From Dryomyza anilis (lineage: Eukaryota > Arthropoda > Insecta > Diptera > Dryomyzidae), in assembly GCA_951804985.1 (NCBI GenBank), contig OX638130.1:114961593-115025592 (forward strand): a DNA stretch of 64,000 nt, written 5' to 3'. This document shows, in pieces, positions 25,948-35,804 of the stretch (the first letter of the stretch is position 1; each line of letters starts with the position of its first letter). The notes below the pieces were generated by a model that was not told the DNA's origin, did no database searches, and worked only from the letters and a program-made list of their open reading frames with translations. The translations under genes and the position numbers were made by a program.

Positions 25948-26673
25948 AAAAATCGGCCATTGAACTTTAAAACTTAATAGTTGAGAAACTATTAAAGATT
26001 CCATTGATATTATTATTTTAATCAACGAGGAAAACTTAAGGGTTTCAAAAAATATATTTTTTTGCTTTTTAAAATAGTGGGAGATAAATGTAATAGTGAT
26101 TTAAAAAACATATTTAACAGTTAATATGTTAACGTGTTTTTAATTTTGTAATTATTATTTTTGTTTGAAAGCATGATCAAAATGCTTATATAAATCATTA
26201 ACATCATTAAAATCATCGGTTACAGAGATATAAATAATTATGTAAAATAGTAGCCGCGGTAGCTCAGTGGTTAGTACGTTGGACTGCGAGCCGAAAGGTA
26301 TCCGGTTCAAGCCTGGACTGGGGCTAACAACATCTTTTCATAGAAACATTTTTCTATACCGTGCGAGAGTAAAACCTTTGCCTATGATAAGCTCTACCCC
26401 GCCGTTCGGATTCGGCAATAAATTGTAGGTCCCACCACTTTGAGTACAAATATAACACGCACAGCTCAAAATGGTGTGAGAACTCGGCCGAAGTTCTATA
26501 CAGGACTCTAGCGTCAAACTATTATTATAGTATTTAGACTTTTCAAAGCGCATAACTTTGTGGATGTTGGAAAATAAAAAAAAACATTGGAACTCACCTT
26601 CTTCGATTTCAATGAAAGGACATCAAGTGCAAGGATAATGACCACGGGCCACATGTTACCGTTTGGAAATTAC
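25948..26673 (+). repeat. 726-bp perfect tandem duplication, first copy
   Basis: Every segment I compared is identical to 26674-27399, including a run of nine A near 26580 and a full SINE. Offset is exactly 726 throughout. The copy ends GGAAATTAC and is followed directly by the second copy beginning AAAAATCGGCC. Confidence 0.9.
26253..26530 (+). mobile_element. tRNA-derived SINE, copy 2
   Basis: Head GCCGCGGTAGCTCAGTGG with box A (26260-26270) and box B GGTTCAAGCC (26304-26313). The body is the same as the SINE at 23.9 kb: TAGAAACATTTTTCTATACC, CCGCCGTTCGGATTCGGCAA, CACCACTTTGAGTAC, TCGGCCGAAGTTCTATACAG. The tail is ATTATTATAG. It is not a functional tRNA gene, because the arm after box B does not close. 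No clear target duplication is visible. Confidence 0.88.
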
Positions 26674-27399
26674 AAAAATCGGCCATTGAACTTTAAAACT
26701 TAATAGTTGAGAAACTATTAAAGATTCCATTGATATTATTATTTTAATCAACGAGGAAAACTTAAGGGTTTCAAAAAATATATTTTTTTGCTTTTTAAAA
26801 TAGTGGGAGATAAATGTAATAGTGATTTAAAAAACATATTTAACAGTTAATATGTTAACGTGTTTTTAATTTTGTAATTATTATTTTTGTTTGAAAGCAT
26901 GATCAAAATGCTTATATAAATCATTAACATCATTAAAATCATCGGTTACAGAGATATAAATAATTATGTAAAATAGTAGCCGCGGTAGCTCAGTGGTTAG
27001 TACGTTGGACTGCGAGCCGAAAGGTATCCGGTTCAAGCCTGGACTGGGGCTAACAACATCTTTTCATAGAAACATTTTTCTATACCGTGCGAGAGTAAAA
27101 CCTTTGCCTATGATAAGCTCTACCCCGCCGTTCGGATTCGGCAATAAATTGTAGGTCCCACCACTTTGAGTACAAATATAACACGCACAGCTCAAAATGG
27201 TGTGAGAACTCGGCCGAAGTTCTATACAGGACTCTAGCGTCAAACTATTATTATAGTATTTAGACTTTTCAAAGCGCATAACTTTGTGGATGTTGGAAAA
27301 TAAAAAAAAACATTGGAACTCACCTTCTTCGATTTCAATGAAAGGACATCAAGTGCAAGGATAATGACCACGGGCCACATGTTACCGTTTGGAAATTAC
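26674..27399 (+). repeat. 726-bp perfect tandem duplication, second copy
   Basis: Second member of the pair described at 25948. It joins on its right to AACTTCATTTTT, which continues the dispersed repeat at 27400-27790. The second copy is therefore the one in original context on its right side. The first copy is original on its left side. Confidence 0.9.
26979..27256 (+). mobile_element. tRNA-derived SINE, copy 3 (duplicated with its flank)
   Basis: Identical to the SINE at 26253-26530 with offset 726. It was therefore copied by segmental duplication and not by a separate retroposition event. Confidence 0.88.
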
Positions 27400-27790
27400 A
27401 ACTTCATTTTTCTAAAAGCTTGTTCTATAAGCTTTAAAACGATTCATTAACGGAGTTTCTAGCATTTCTAGTTCAAGAGATATTTAAATATGAACAACAG
27501 TACAAAAGTGATTTTTGGCACTTTTTTTCCAACTTTGAGCCACTGTATCTCTGGAAGTAGTGGTCGGAAAAAATAAAAAAAATGTGTAGTGCATGTCTCG
27601 ATACCCTTTATCAGTTGCCAAAATTTCATTGAAATCGAAGAAGATGAGTTCCAACCGCTGGTCGATTTGGTGTGGAATGGCCCATATACAGTATTTTTAA
27701 ATTTCTCAATAATTATCTGTTGACAAAATTTTATCAAGATCGGAAGACATCGTGCCAAGATTGATATTTCTGACTCTGAACAGCCCATAA
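27300..27790 (-). repeat. Dispersed repeat, minus-strand copy (pairs with 23335-23655)
   Basis: Read on the minus strand it gives TTCGATTTCAATGAAA, GGGTATCGAGACATGCACTA, TTCCGACCACTACTTCCAGA, GATACAGTGGCTCAAAGTT, TTCATATTTAAATATCTC and GTTTTAAAGCTTATAGAAC. It continues through CCACATG, ATGTCCTTTCATTGAAATCG and CAAAGTTATGCGCTTTG. The two copies form an inverted pair about 4 kb apart that brackets the SINE and transposase nest. Confidence 0.75.
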
Positions 27791-29100
27791 GTGAATTTGC
27801 ATAAACGTTATTTTTTTCAGATCAACAAAATTTGCTGCTGTTCCAACACTTCACAGTAAAACAAATAAAATACAAAATATTTATTTGCCAACTTGAAGTA
27901 ACAAATTATAATTGTAGTGAAGTGTTATTATTTTGAAAGACCACACAAAAGACCAATTTTAAAACATGTTAATGCAATTCTCAAGTTTCGTCAAAACTGA
28001 CGAATGAAATGACAAAATGCATGACCAAGTCAAAAACTTTATATGCCAAAAATGGTGCTGCAATTTTGTGAATTGACTGAAAAGTGCAAAGTCACATAAA
28101 AAAAAACCCTTGTAAATTATAAAATTTATATATATTAAAAATTTCAAACAAAAATTTGTTTATACTTTTAAATTCTAATAATTCATTCAGAAATACGACG
28201 CAAACCAGTTAAGTCAAGTTAAAGCAACACATTTTTCAAATGTTTAATATTAAGAACATAAATTGAATAAATGTTTGAGCTTCGTCTTAAAATAAGCTCA
28301 TAATTTAAGCGATTAATGTATTCAATTAATTTAATCATTTAATTCAATTAGTCGTCTGACGTTAGGCTTGTGTTTCAACAACGTGCCACTGTAAGAATAA
28401 TTACAATTTATAAACTTTTTAGAAATAAAATAAAAAAATTTTTAAATAAAACGTAAAAATAAAAATGGTTGAAAAAGTCTTGAAAAAGGTGTTAAGAACA
28501 AAACAGAAATGTCGAAAAAAATCATCAAATAATACCGACGAAGTGCAAATTGAGGATTGACATAGTTCGTATAAAGTGAACGATATCGTTTAGTATTTCC
28601 CAAAAACACATGAACTCATATACTGTGGAATTTGTGATGTCTGTTATATTTTTCTTGCTTTTTTCCATTAAAATTTTATTTATGACATGTCAGCGGTGGC
28701 CGATGCAGCGGTCAATGACCACTGGTTTTGTTGCTTTGGTTGGTCTTAAGAATGTCACAACTTTGGGGATACTAAAAAAAAATAAATATTTAGTTATTTG
28801 TATATATTGTATTTACTGTGGGTCATATTGATGGCGCTTATGCAAACTAAATTTGAGTTAGATTTACTTTACAGGATTTAAGATTGAGATTTGAGATTTA
28901 AATTGGTTTACATTTGAGATTTTTATAGATTTACATTCGAAATAGAGATTTGTTAATATATGATATTAGTATTTTGTACCCGGGCTGCGTAACGGGTTTT
29001 TTAAATGTTTTTTTTTTTGTTTTTTTATAAGCAAAGCTATAAATTTTCTATAATATACGGAAAAAAAAAAATATTTGTAACAAAAATATTCTTAATGGAA
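27791..29100. other. Noncoding DNA, nothing recognised
   Basis: AT-rich. The short frames at 27959-28147 and 28610-28831 have no domain or splice support. Confidence 0.4.
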
Positions 29101-30362
29101 TGAGGTTTGGTTTTATGATGGATTTTCTTAAAAATTAGTTTCAGTGTTTTTATTCTTTCGTTCATATTTTACTTTTGTTTCATATTTTTTTGTTTGTGAT
29201 TTTGTTCATTTTGTTTTTATTTTTGTTGTTTTGGTTTTTCTTTTGTTTTATTTTAGCCGTTCGTGTTTTTCTTTTTGCGTTTTTTCTGTTTTGTTCTCCG
29301 TTAGTTTTAGCATTTGATTTGGTTTAAGAGATTGACTTTGTGTTTTTGTTTTATATTTTGTTTTTACTTTTTGTTGTTGCTTTTGTTTTTTTGCTTTTTT
29401 TTTGTATTTTTAGGTTTTTGGTTTTGAGTTTTCGTGTTTTTTTGTGAATTTTTTCTTGTGTTGTGTTTTGATCTTGTGTTTGTGTTTTTGTTCTTATGTT
29501 TTTGGTTTTAATTTGTTATAGCTTCTGTTTTTTTTGCTTTAATTTTTGTGTTTTTGCCTTTTCGTTTGTTTGTTTTCTGTGTGTTTTCTTTTTTTATGCC
29601 CTACACCTATGAGGTACAGGGTATATTAACTTTGTGCATATATTGTAACGCCCCTTAGGAGGCGTGTCCGGTATGGAAAAGTGTATATATTCTTGATCAG
29701 CATCACTACCCGAGTCCGTCTAGCCATGTCCGTCTGTCTGTCTGTCCGTCTTGCTGTCTTGCTGTCTTGCTGTCTTGCTGTCCGAATACAGAATAACTTG
29801 AGAAATACTGATCAGAATGCGATGAAATTTCGTCTCAATATATTTTATCCAAAAGTAGGAACTGAGTTTGAAAATGAGCCAAATCGGTCAACGGACACGC
29901 CCACCTCCCATACAAGTCACTTTTATATAACTCTTTCGGAACTAATAACTCGAAAAGTATTCAAGGTATAGTTATAAAATTTAAAAGGTATTGTTAGAAT
30001 TCAAGTAAAAATTCGTGGTCCAAAAATGGGCGTGATCCGCCCACTTTTTTTTTTTCATTATTTCCCGGGTTTTCATAGTGGAAATTTGATCCGTAAATTA
30101 TTAAAATCAAATCTATGAAATATTAGCCTTTCAAAATTTTAAATATAGGCGTGGTCCGCCCAATTACATTTTTCAAATTTATTTTTTTTAGTTTTTTATA
30201 CTTTAATTTTTTTAATTTCCGGGGATATAAGACGTAAATTTCTGATATATGAATAATATTCCGAGGGTTAATATCCCCACCAAAGGTGTAGGGTATTCCA
30301 TAGTCGGGCCCGACCGACTATAAAAATCCGCCCCATGTGACCCAACTTTCCCAACTCGTTTT
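29101..30362 (+). repeat. Segmental tandem duplication, unit 1: T-rich stretch plus mini-me element
   Basis: 29101-29590 is a T-rich strand built on GTTTTTG. It shares ordered landmarks with 30363-30800: TTTTATTTTAG then CGTTCGTG, TTTTCTGTTTTGTTCTC, GCATTTGATTT, TTTTGAGTTTTCGTG, TTTTGATCTTGTGTTT. The offset is 1245 at one landmark and 1209 at the start of the mini-me element, so the duplicated unit is about 1.2 kb with indels. Confidence 0.8.
29597..30362 (+). mobile_element. DINE-1/mini-me-type element, copy 1
   Basis: Starts CCCTACACCTATGAGG and GGGTATATTAAC, then TGTAACGCCCC, TATATATTCTTGATCAGCAT, ACCCGAGTCCGTCTAGCC and ATGTCCGTCTGTCTGTC. These are the TA-rich and GTCY core features described for dipteran mini-me elements. 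A (CTTGCTGT)n run at about 29748-29781 follows. The right end reads GTCGGGCCCGACCGACTATA, CCGCCCCATGTGACC, TTCCCAACTCG. No coding capacity. Confidence 0.75.
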
Positions 30363-31592
30363 TTTTAAATTTTTTTTTTTTTTTTTTGTGTTTTTGATTT
30401 GATGTTTCGTCTTGTGTTGTTGCTTTTGTTTCATATTTTTTTATTGTGATTTTGCTCATTTTGTTTTTGTTTGTTTTGGGTTTTCTTTTGTTTTATTTTA
30501 GACGTTCGTGTTTTTCTCGTTTTTCCTTTTTACCGTTTTTTTCTGTTTTGTTCTCTGTTTGTTTTTGCATTTGATTTTGTTTTTGAGACTGACTTTGCGT
30601 TTTTGATTTATCTTTTGTTTTTACTTTTTTCGTTTCGTTTCTTTTGTTTTGTGTTTTTCTTTTTTTTTTAATTTTTTTTGCTTTTTATTGTATTTTTATG
30701 TTTTTGATTTTGAGTTTTCGTGTTTTTTGTAATTTTTTTTTGTGGTGTTTTTGATCTTGTGTTTTTGTTTTTGCCGATGATTTTTTTTTCTTGTGCCTTT
30801 AATTATACCCTACACCTATGAGGTACAGGGTATATTAACTTTGTGCATATATTGTAACGCCCCTTAGGAGGCGTGTCCGGTATGGAAAAGTATATATATT
30901 CTTGATCAGCATCACTACCCGAGTCCGTTTAGCCATGTCCGTCTGTCTGTCTGTCCGTCTTGCTGTCTTGCTGTCTTGCTGTCTTGCTGTCTTGCCGTCT
31001 TGCTGTCTTGCTGTCTTGCTGTCCGAATACAGAATAACTTGAGAAATACTGATCAGAATACGATGAAATTTCGTCTCAATATATTTTAGCCAAAAGTAGG
31101 AACCGAGTTTGAAAATGAGCCAAATCGGTCAACGGACACGCCCACCTCCCATACAAGTCAATTTTATATAATTCTTTCGGGACTAATAACTCGAAAAGTA
31201 TTTAATGTATAGTTATAAAATTTAAACCGTATTGTTAGAATTCACCTAAAAATATGTGGTCTAAAAATGGGCGTGATCCGCCCACTTTTTTTTTCATTAT
31301 TTCCCGGGTTTTCATAGTGGAAATTTGATCCGTAAATTATTAAAATCAAATCTATGAAATATTTGCCTTTCAAAATTTTAAATATAGGCGTGGTCCGCCC
31401 AATTACATTTTTCAAATTTTTAGTTTTTTATACTTTATATAATTTATTAATTTATGGGGATATAAGACGTAAATTTCTGATATATGAATAATATTCTGAG
31501 GTGTAGGGTATTCCATAGTCGGGCCCGACCGACTATAAAAATCCGCCCCATGTGACCGAACTTACCCATGTGACCTAACTTTCCCAACTCGT
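30363..31592 (+). repeat. Segmental tandem duplication, unit 2
   Basis: Second T-rich stretch (30363-30800) and second mini-me copy in the same order as unit 1. A third T-rich tract follows at 31593-32040, so the duplication may have had T-rich sequence at both ends. Confidence 0.75.
30803..31592 (+). mobile_element. DINE-1/mini-me-type element, copy 2 with expanded microsatellite
   Basis: Same structure as copy 1 from TACCCTACACC to TTCCCAACTCG. The (CTTGCTGT)n tract at about 30957-31024 is roughly twice as long as in copy 1 and contains one CTTGCCGT variant. The right end carries an extra CGAACTTACCCATGTGAC block, also present in the fragment at 63.5 kb but absent from copy 1. Confidence 0.75.
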
Positions 31593-32602
31593 TTTTCTTT
31601 TGTTATTGCTTCAATTTTTTTTTGGTTTAGTTGTTGTGTTTTTGTTTTTGATATGTTTTTGTCTTTACGTTTTCATTTGTGTGTTCTGTATTTTTTTATT
31701 TTTTTTTTGTTTTGGTGTTTTTCTTTTGAGCTTTGTTTTTTTTTTTTGATTTGATTTTGTTCTTGTGTTTTTGTGGTTTTGCTTTTGTGTTTCTGCTTTT
31801 GTCGTTGTATTTTAGCTTTTGTTCTAGTTCCAGATTTTGTGTTTTTGCTTTTTGTTTTTTTTTTCGTCGTTGTGTGATTTTTGTGTGTTTGTGCTTTTGA
31901 TTTTGTTTTCTGTGTTTGCTTTTATATCTCTTTTTATGATTTTGACTTTGTTTTTGCTTTTTTTGTGTTTCTATTTGTGCTTTTATTTTTGTGTTTTTGT
32001 GATTTTCCTTTATTTTTTTGTGTTTTTTTTTAATTTTTGATCAATTTTATTTTTTATTAATATAATTAAATGTTTAATCAATACAATTAAATGTCATATC
32101 GGCGATGAAACAATTAAAAATTAATTGTATTGATAAATAAAATGACATAACTTGTGACTTCCTAAGAGCAGAGTATAGAAAAATTTAGCACGTGGGAAGC
32201 TATGCCTGGATCCAACTAATAGAATATTAATATTAATGTAACTTTTTGTTATTGAATCATATTTCCTCTTAAGTCTTTTGCACTTGTGGTCAAATAAAAA
32301 CTTCTTTTGGGTTATTTTCTCTTTAGTTATACGTTGTCATTATCTGTAACACTTTATGGTGATAACATTCAAATCCAAATCATTATCTATATGAATGATG
32401 TGCATTTGCTGTGGCCTTCAGCGCCAAATTTGTGCCATTAAATTACAAAAAAAAAAACAAAAATTAAAACAATATACAGAAAATAAATATAAAAACAAAG
32501 AACTAAAAGAACCACATTCCAACCAAACGAAAAATCTTTTAACGCCTACGACTGCAGAAGTGCTAAAAATAAGGATCTTACGAAGTATAACATTTTCGCG
32601 GG
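31593..32602. other. T-rich tract then noncoding DNA upstream of gene B
   Basis: 31593-32040 is a strand-asymmetric T-rich tract of GTTTTTG type. 32040-32600 is AT-rich without recognised features and includes the upstream region of cuticle gene B. Confidence 0.5.
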
Positions 32603-32637
32603 TATAAAAGCCAAATGCAACGCCAACCAAAGCATCA
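32603..32637 (+). promoter_or_regulatory. Core promoter of cuticle gene B
   Basis: TATAAAAG at 32603-32610 with a GCATCAA motif at 32632-32638, whose A is 31 bases from the first T. The leader to the ATG at 32787 is about 153 bases with no upstream ATG. TATAAAAGCCAAA is identical to the same stretch in the promoter of gene A. Confidence 0.7.
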
Positions 32638-32786
32638 AATTTGCAGACTTGAGCAAAGCCTTAAGTTGCATTTAGTTGGAGCTGCCGGAACGAAAATAAA
32701 TACGGAAAATAAAAACACAGCAGGTTGTACAAAACCTTTTTACAAATAAAAGAATATTAAAAAATACAACAAAAAGTGTCAATATA

Positions 32787-33744
32787 ATGGTACGTGCTTC
32801 AATATTGATCGCATTTATATGCGCTTTGGTGGTAGTGGAAGCGCGTTGGACGCAACGACCAACGAAGACAACAACGACGCAGAAACCAGTGGTGTTGCAA
32901 GAAGATGATCGCAAATATCATCCGGCAGTGGTGCATAAGCCGCGTCTCATCGAACAATACGATCAGCGTGCTATTGATGGTCACTATGAGTACAGGTGAA
33001 TCTTGGGATGGACTTACATGAAGTAGGATAATTTCTATAACAGCAGCTTTACCACTTTCAGATATGTGCTCAGTAATGGAGATACACGCTACGAGCGCGC
33101 CTACTGGCTGCCCGTCGGCAGATCCATGGTGCTCGCTCGCAAGGGTTACTACTCGTATCCGCTGAAGAATGGCAGCCAATTCATGACCGTCATCTATGAT
33201 GTGGATCACAATGGCTACCATGTGGTGTCCTGTAAGTTGTAGTAGCTGATTATTTTGAATTTTATAAAATATATTTTTTTAATTGTTTTTAGCAAAAATC
33301 ACTAAAAAACAACCCACATTGCCGCGCAGTCTGGATGTGCCCGAACATGAGGCTCCCGAGCCGACAACCACAAAACGCCCGCTCAGACCGAAACCAGCTA
33401 AAACCACCCAAAGACCTATTGCATCCACAACTACTAGGCGCACAACGATGACAACCAAATCAAAACCAGCACAGTGGCATTTTCAAATAACTGCACAGCA
33501 AAAGAACGCTAATTTGCAAATTCCCCACGAGGTAGTCTCAATGGTCGAGGAGGAAGTTGCAAAGTTGGGCAGAAAATTGGATGCACAGACTGTGAGTGAA
33601 GATGTGGCAATTGCAGGTAACTTAGATGGTCAACAGCAGCAGGAGGAGGCACAGGGTCAACAGCACGGACAGACACAAGAGCAACATAACGAACAGGCAC
33701 AGGGTCAACAACAAGAACAGGCACAAGAGCAACAGCACGAATAG
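32787..33744 (+). CDS. Cuticle protein gene B: secreted RR-like protein with T/P-rich and Q/E-rich tail (3 exons)
   Basis: Exons 32787-32995, 33062-33231 and 33293-33744 join in frame to 276 residues. Introns are 66 and 61 bases with GTGAAT..CAG and GTAAGT..TAG ends, phases 2 and 1. Residues 1-19 form a signal peptide (MVRASILIAFICALVVVEA). A Thr-rich segment follows. Residues 62 to about 124 are the RR-like region: DGHYEYRYVLSNG, RYERAYW, ARKGYYSYPLKNG, VIYDVDHNGY. Exon 3 encodes a T/P/R-rich stretch with TTTKRP- and TTTRR-like repeats, an acidic stretch around EVVSMVEEEVAKLG, and a terminal Q/E/H-rich repeat. Expected role by family: structural, chitin-associated, extracellular. It is divergent from the canonical RR consensus. 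It is transcribed opposite to genes A and C. Confidence 0.9.
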
Positions 33745-33861
33745 GCAGAACGATATTAGAATTCACAGGACGTATAATCAGAAAAACACGCGTTGCTTTT
33801 ACCAATTATCGAGTATTCTCTATGGCTTTCACATACATAATTTAAATGCAAACAAACGATT

Positions 33862-33888
33862 AATAAACGATATTTTAAAATAAATAAA
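33862..33888 (+). terminator. Polyadenylation signals of cuticle gene B
   Basis: AATAAA at 33862-33867 and 33883-33888, about 120-140 bases after the stop codon of gene B. Position is right for its 3' end. The 267-bp tandem duplication begins about 27 bases further on. Confidence 0.6.
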
Positions 33889-33914
33889 ACACATTTTATT
33901 ATTTAATTTCAAAG

Positions 33915-34443
33915 GTATTAAATAATTTATTTTATTAAAATGCTTAGATATTACACTATTTCAAGTTAATATTACTTCACAAAAAAAAAAAAAAAAATTC
34001 ATCAATATGATGAATTTATTCATAAATATTATGAATTTTTCTATCAACTATCAGATTCAACATATTAATACCACCGTTCTTTAAATGACATATTGATGAA
34101 TATTCAATACAATGAATTTGAATCATCAAATTGATGAATATAATCATAATATGTATGAAAAATTTATAATGTTATTTTTAGATATTAAATAATTTATTTT
34201 ATTAAAATGCTTAGATATTACACTATTTCAAGTTAATTTTCCTTCACAAAAAAAAAAAAATTCATCAATATGATGAATTTATTCATAAATATTATGAATT
34301 TTTCTACCAACTATCAGATTCATCATATTAATACCACCGTTCTTTAAATGACATATTGATTAATGTTCAATACAATGAATTTGAATCATCAAATTGATGA
34401 ATATAATCATAATATGTATGAACAATTTAAAATGTTATTTTTT
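33915..34443 (+). repeat. 267-bp tandem duplication just 3' of gene B
   Basis: Copy 1 (33915-34181) and copy 2 (34182 to about 34443) both begin TATTAAATAATTTATTTTAT. Both carry an A-run, TTCATCAATATGATGAA, the dyad TTCATAAATATTATGAA (34019-34035 and 34282-34298), TTAATACCACCGTTC and TTGAATCATCAAATTGATG. They differ by scattered substitutions and A-run length. Confidence 0.85.
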
Positions 34444-35800
34444 ACCAATTTTTCAAAAAAAAAATTTTTTTTTTTGGAAAATAATTGGAAAATTGTCCTT
34501 ACAAAATTTTGTTCTAAAACAATTTTATTAAACTTTTTTTTATTCAAAAAAAAAATATCTAGAAAAAATTTCAAACAAAAAAATGTTTCTCAAAAAAAAA
34601 AAAAATTGTGTCTGAAAAATTTATTTCAAACATTTTTTTTGTAAAAAAAAAAATGGATAATTTTTTTTTAAACATTTTTTTTATATATATTTTTCATAGA
34701 TATAAAATTTTAATAATAAAAAGTTGTAATTATAAATAAATAAATATATTATAAAATATTTGACTAATGTATGCATGTCCAGCAAGCATTATGCAGGGTG
34801 TTTGGTTCATCGATGTCAATAATTTATAATTCATGTCAATAATTCATCGGGTCATTTTATGACTCAAAAAATATGAAAATGTTAGATAAAATTTTGTCCT
34901 ATTTTGCTCCAATTTTGAGTTACCGGGTATTTAGTTAATGCATATTGCTGACATAACCTAGTCAAGAAAATTAGTTATAAAGTATAATATGGTGATAAAT
35001 GAAAAACAATTTTTAACTAATGTTTTAGATAATTAAATTACCTTTCTAATGATATACCACATCTTCGAACTCCATGATTTCTTCCTTTTTTAAATCGTGC
35101 GTAAAATTGAAATTAACAAAAACAAAAATTAAAATCTTTACTTTGCCATTGAATTTCTCAAAATATCGTTATCGATTACCCTATTTTTTTCTAATTTCTA
35201 ATTTAATGATAGACCTGTTCATTTTCAGTATTTTCCTACCAATCACAATGATTTTAACTTGATTTTCTAAAACATGAGTTAATTGTTATTTAGTTATCCA
35301 CATTTACAACCAATTTTCTCAACTACGTTATGTCATTAAAAAGCATTTACTAAACACCCTTTAATTCAAACAGAGTGCAAAATAGGACATAATTTCAACC
35401 TACATTTTCGTATTTTTTTAGTCATAGAATGATCCCCTGAATTATTGACATCGATGAACCAAACCCCTTGTATAAGAAATAATAAAGAAGAACTACACAC
35501 AAAAAAAATTTCACCAACTACCAGTGTTTTTCATTTTTAATATTTTTTATATCAAGAAATTTCAAACAAAAATTGGTCTCCATTTACACATTTAATTATT
35601 TATAATTCTAATAAGATTTATGATATTTAAATTAATATGGCCAAAATTCATCAATATGATGTTCACGTATTCATTAATATGATGAAATGAAGACTTCGAA
35701 TAATTAGCAATTATATATTATAAATCATTTCAGAATTATAAATACATAAATGTTTTAATAGAGATAAATTTGTGTTTGAAATTTGATGTTAAAAAAAATA
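34444..35800. other. AT-rich noncoding DNA
   Basis: A- and T-runs to 34700. 34795-34860 and 35390-35475 carry related phrases in opposite orientation (GGTTCATCGATGTCAATAAT versus ATTGACATCGATGAACC), which could be ends of an unrecognised inverted-repeat element of about 660 bases. TTCATCAATATGATG recurs near 35647. No gene. Confidence 0.45.
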
Positions 35801-35804
35801 TTGA

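Noticed and set aside
26253..26330. Candidate tRNA gene
   Set aside because: Boxes A and B are present but the sequence after box B does not close an acceptor stem. The same head recurs with a SINE body at four sites.
32799..33221. 140-codon minus-strand frame opposite gene B
   Set aside because: Antisense shadow of exons 1 and 2 of gene B; it crosses both exons and the intron.
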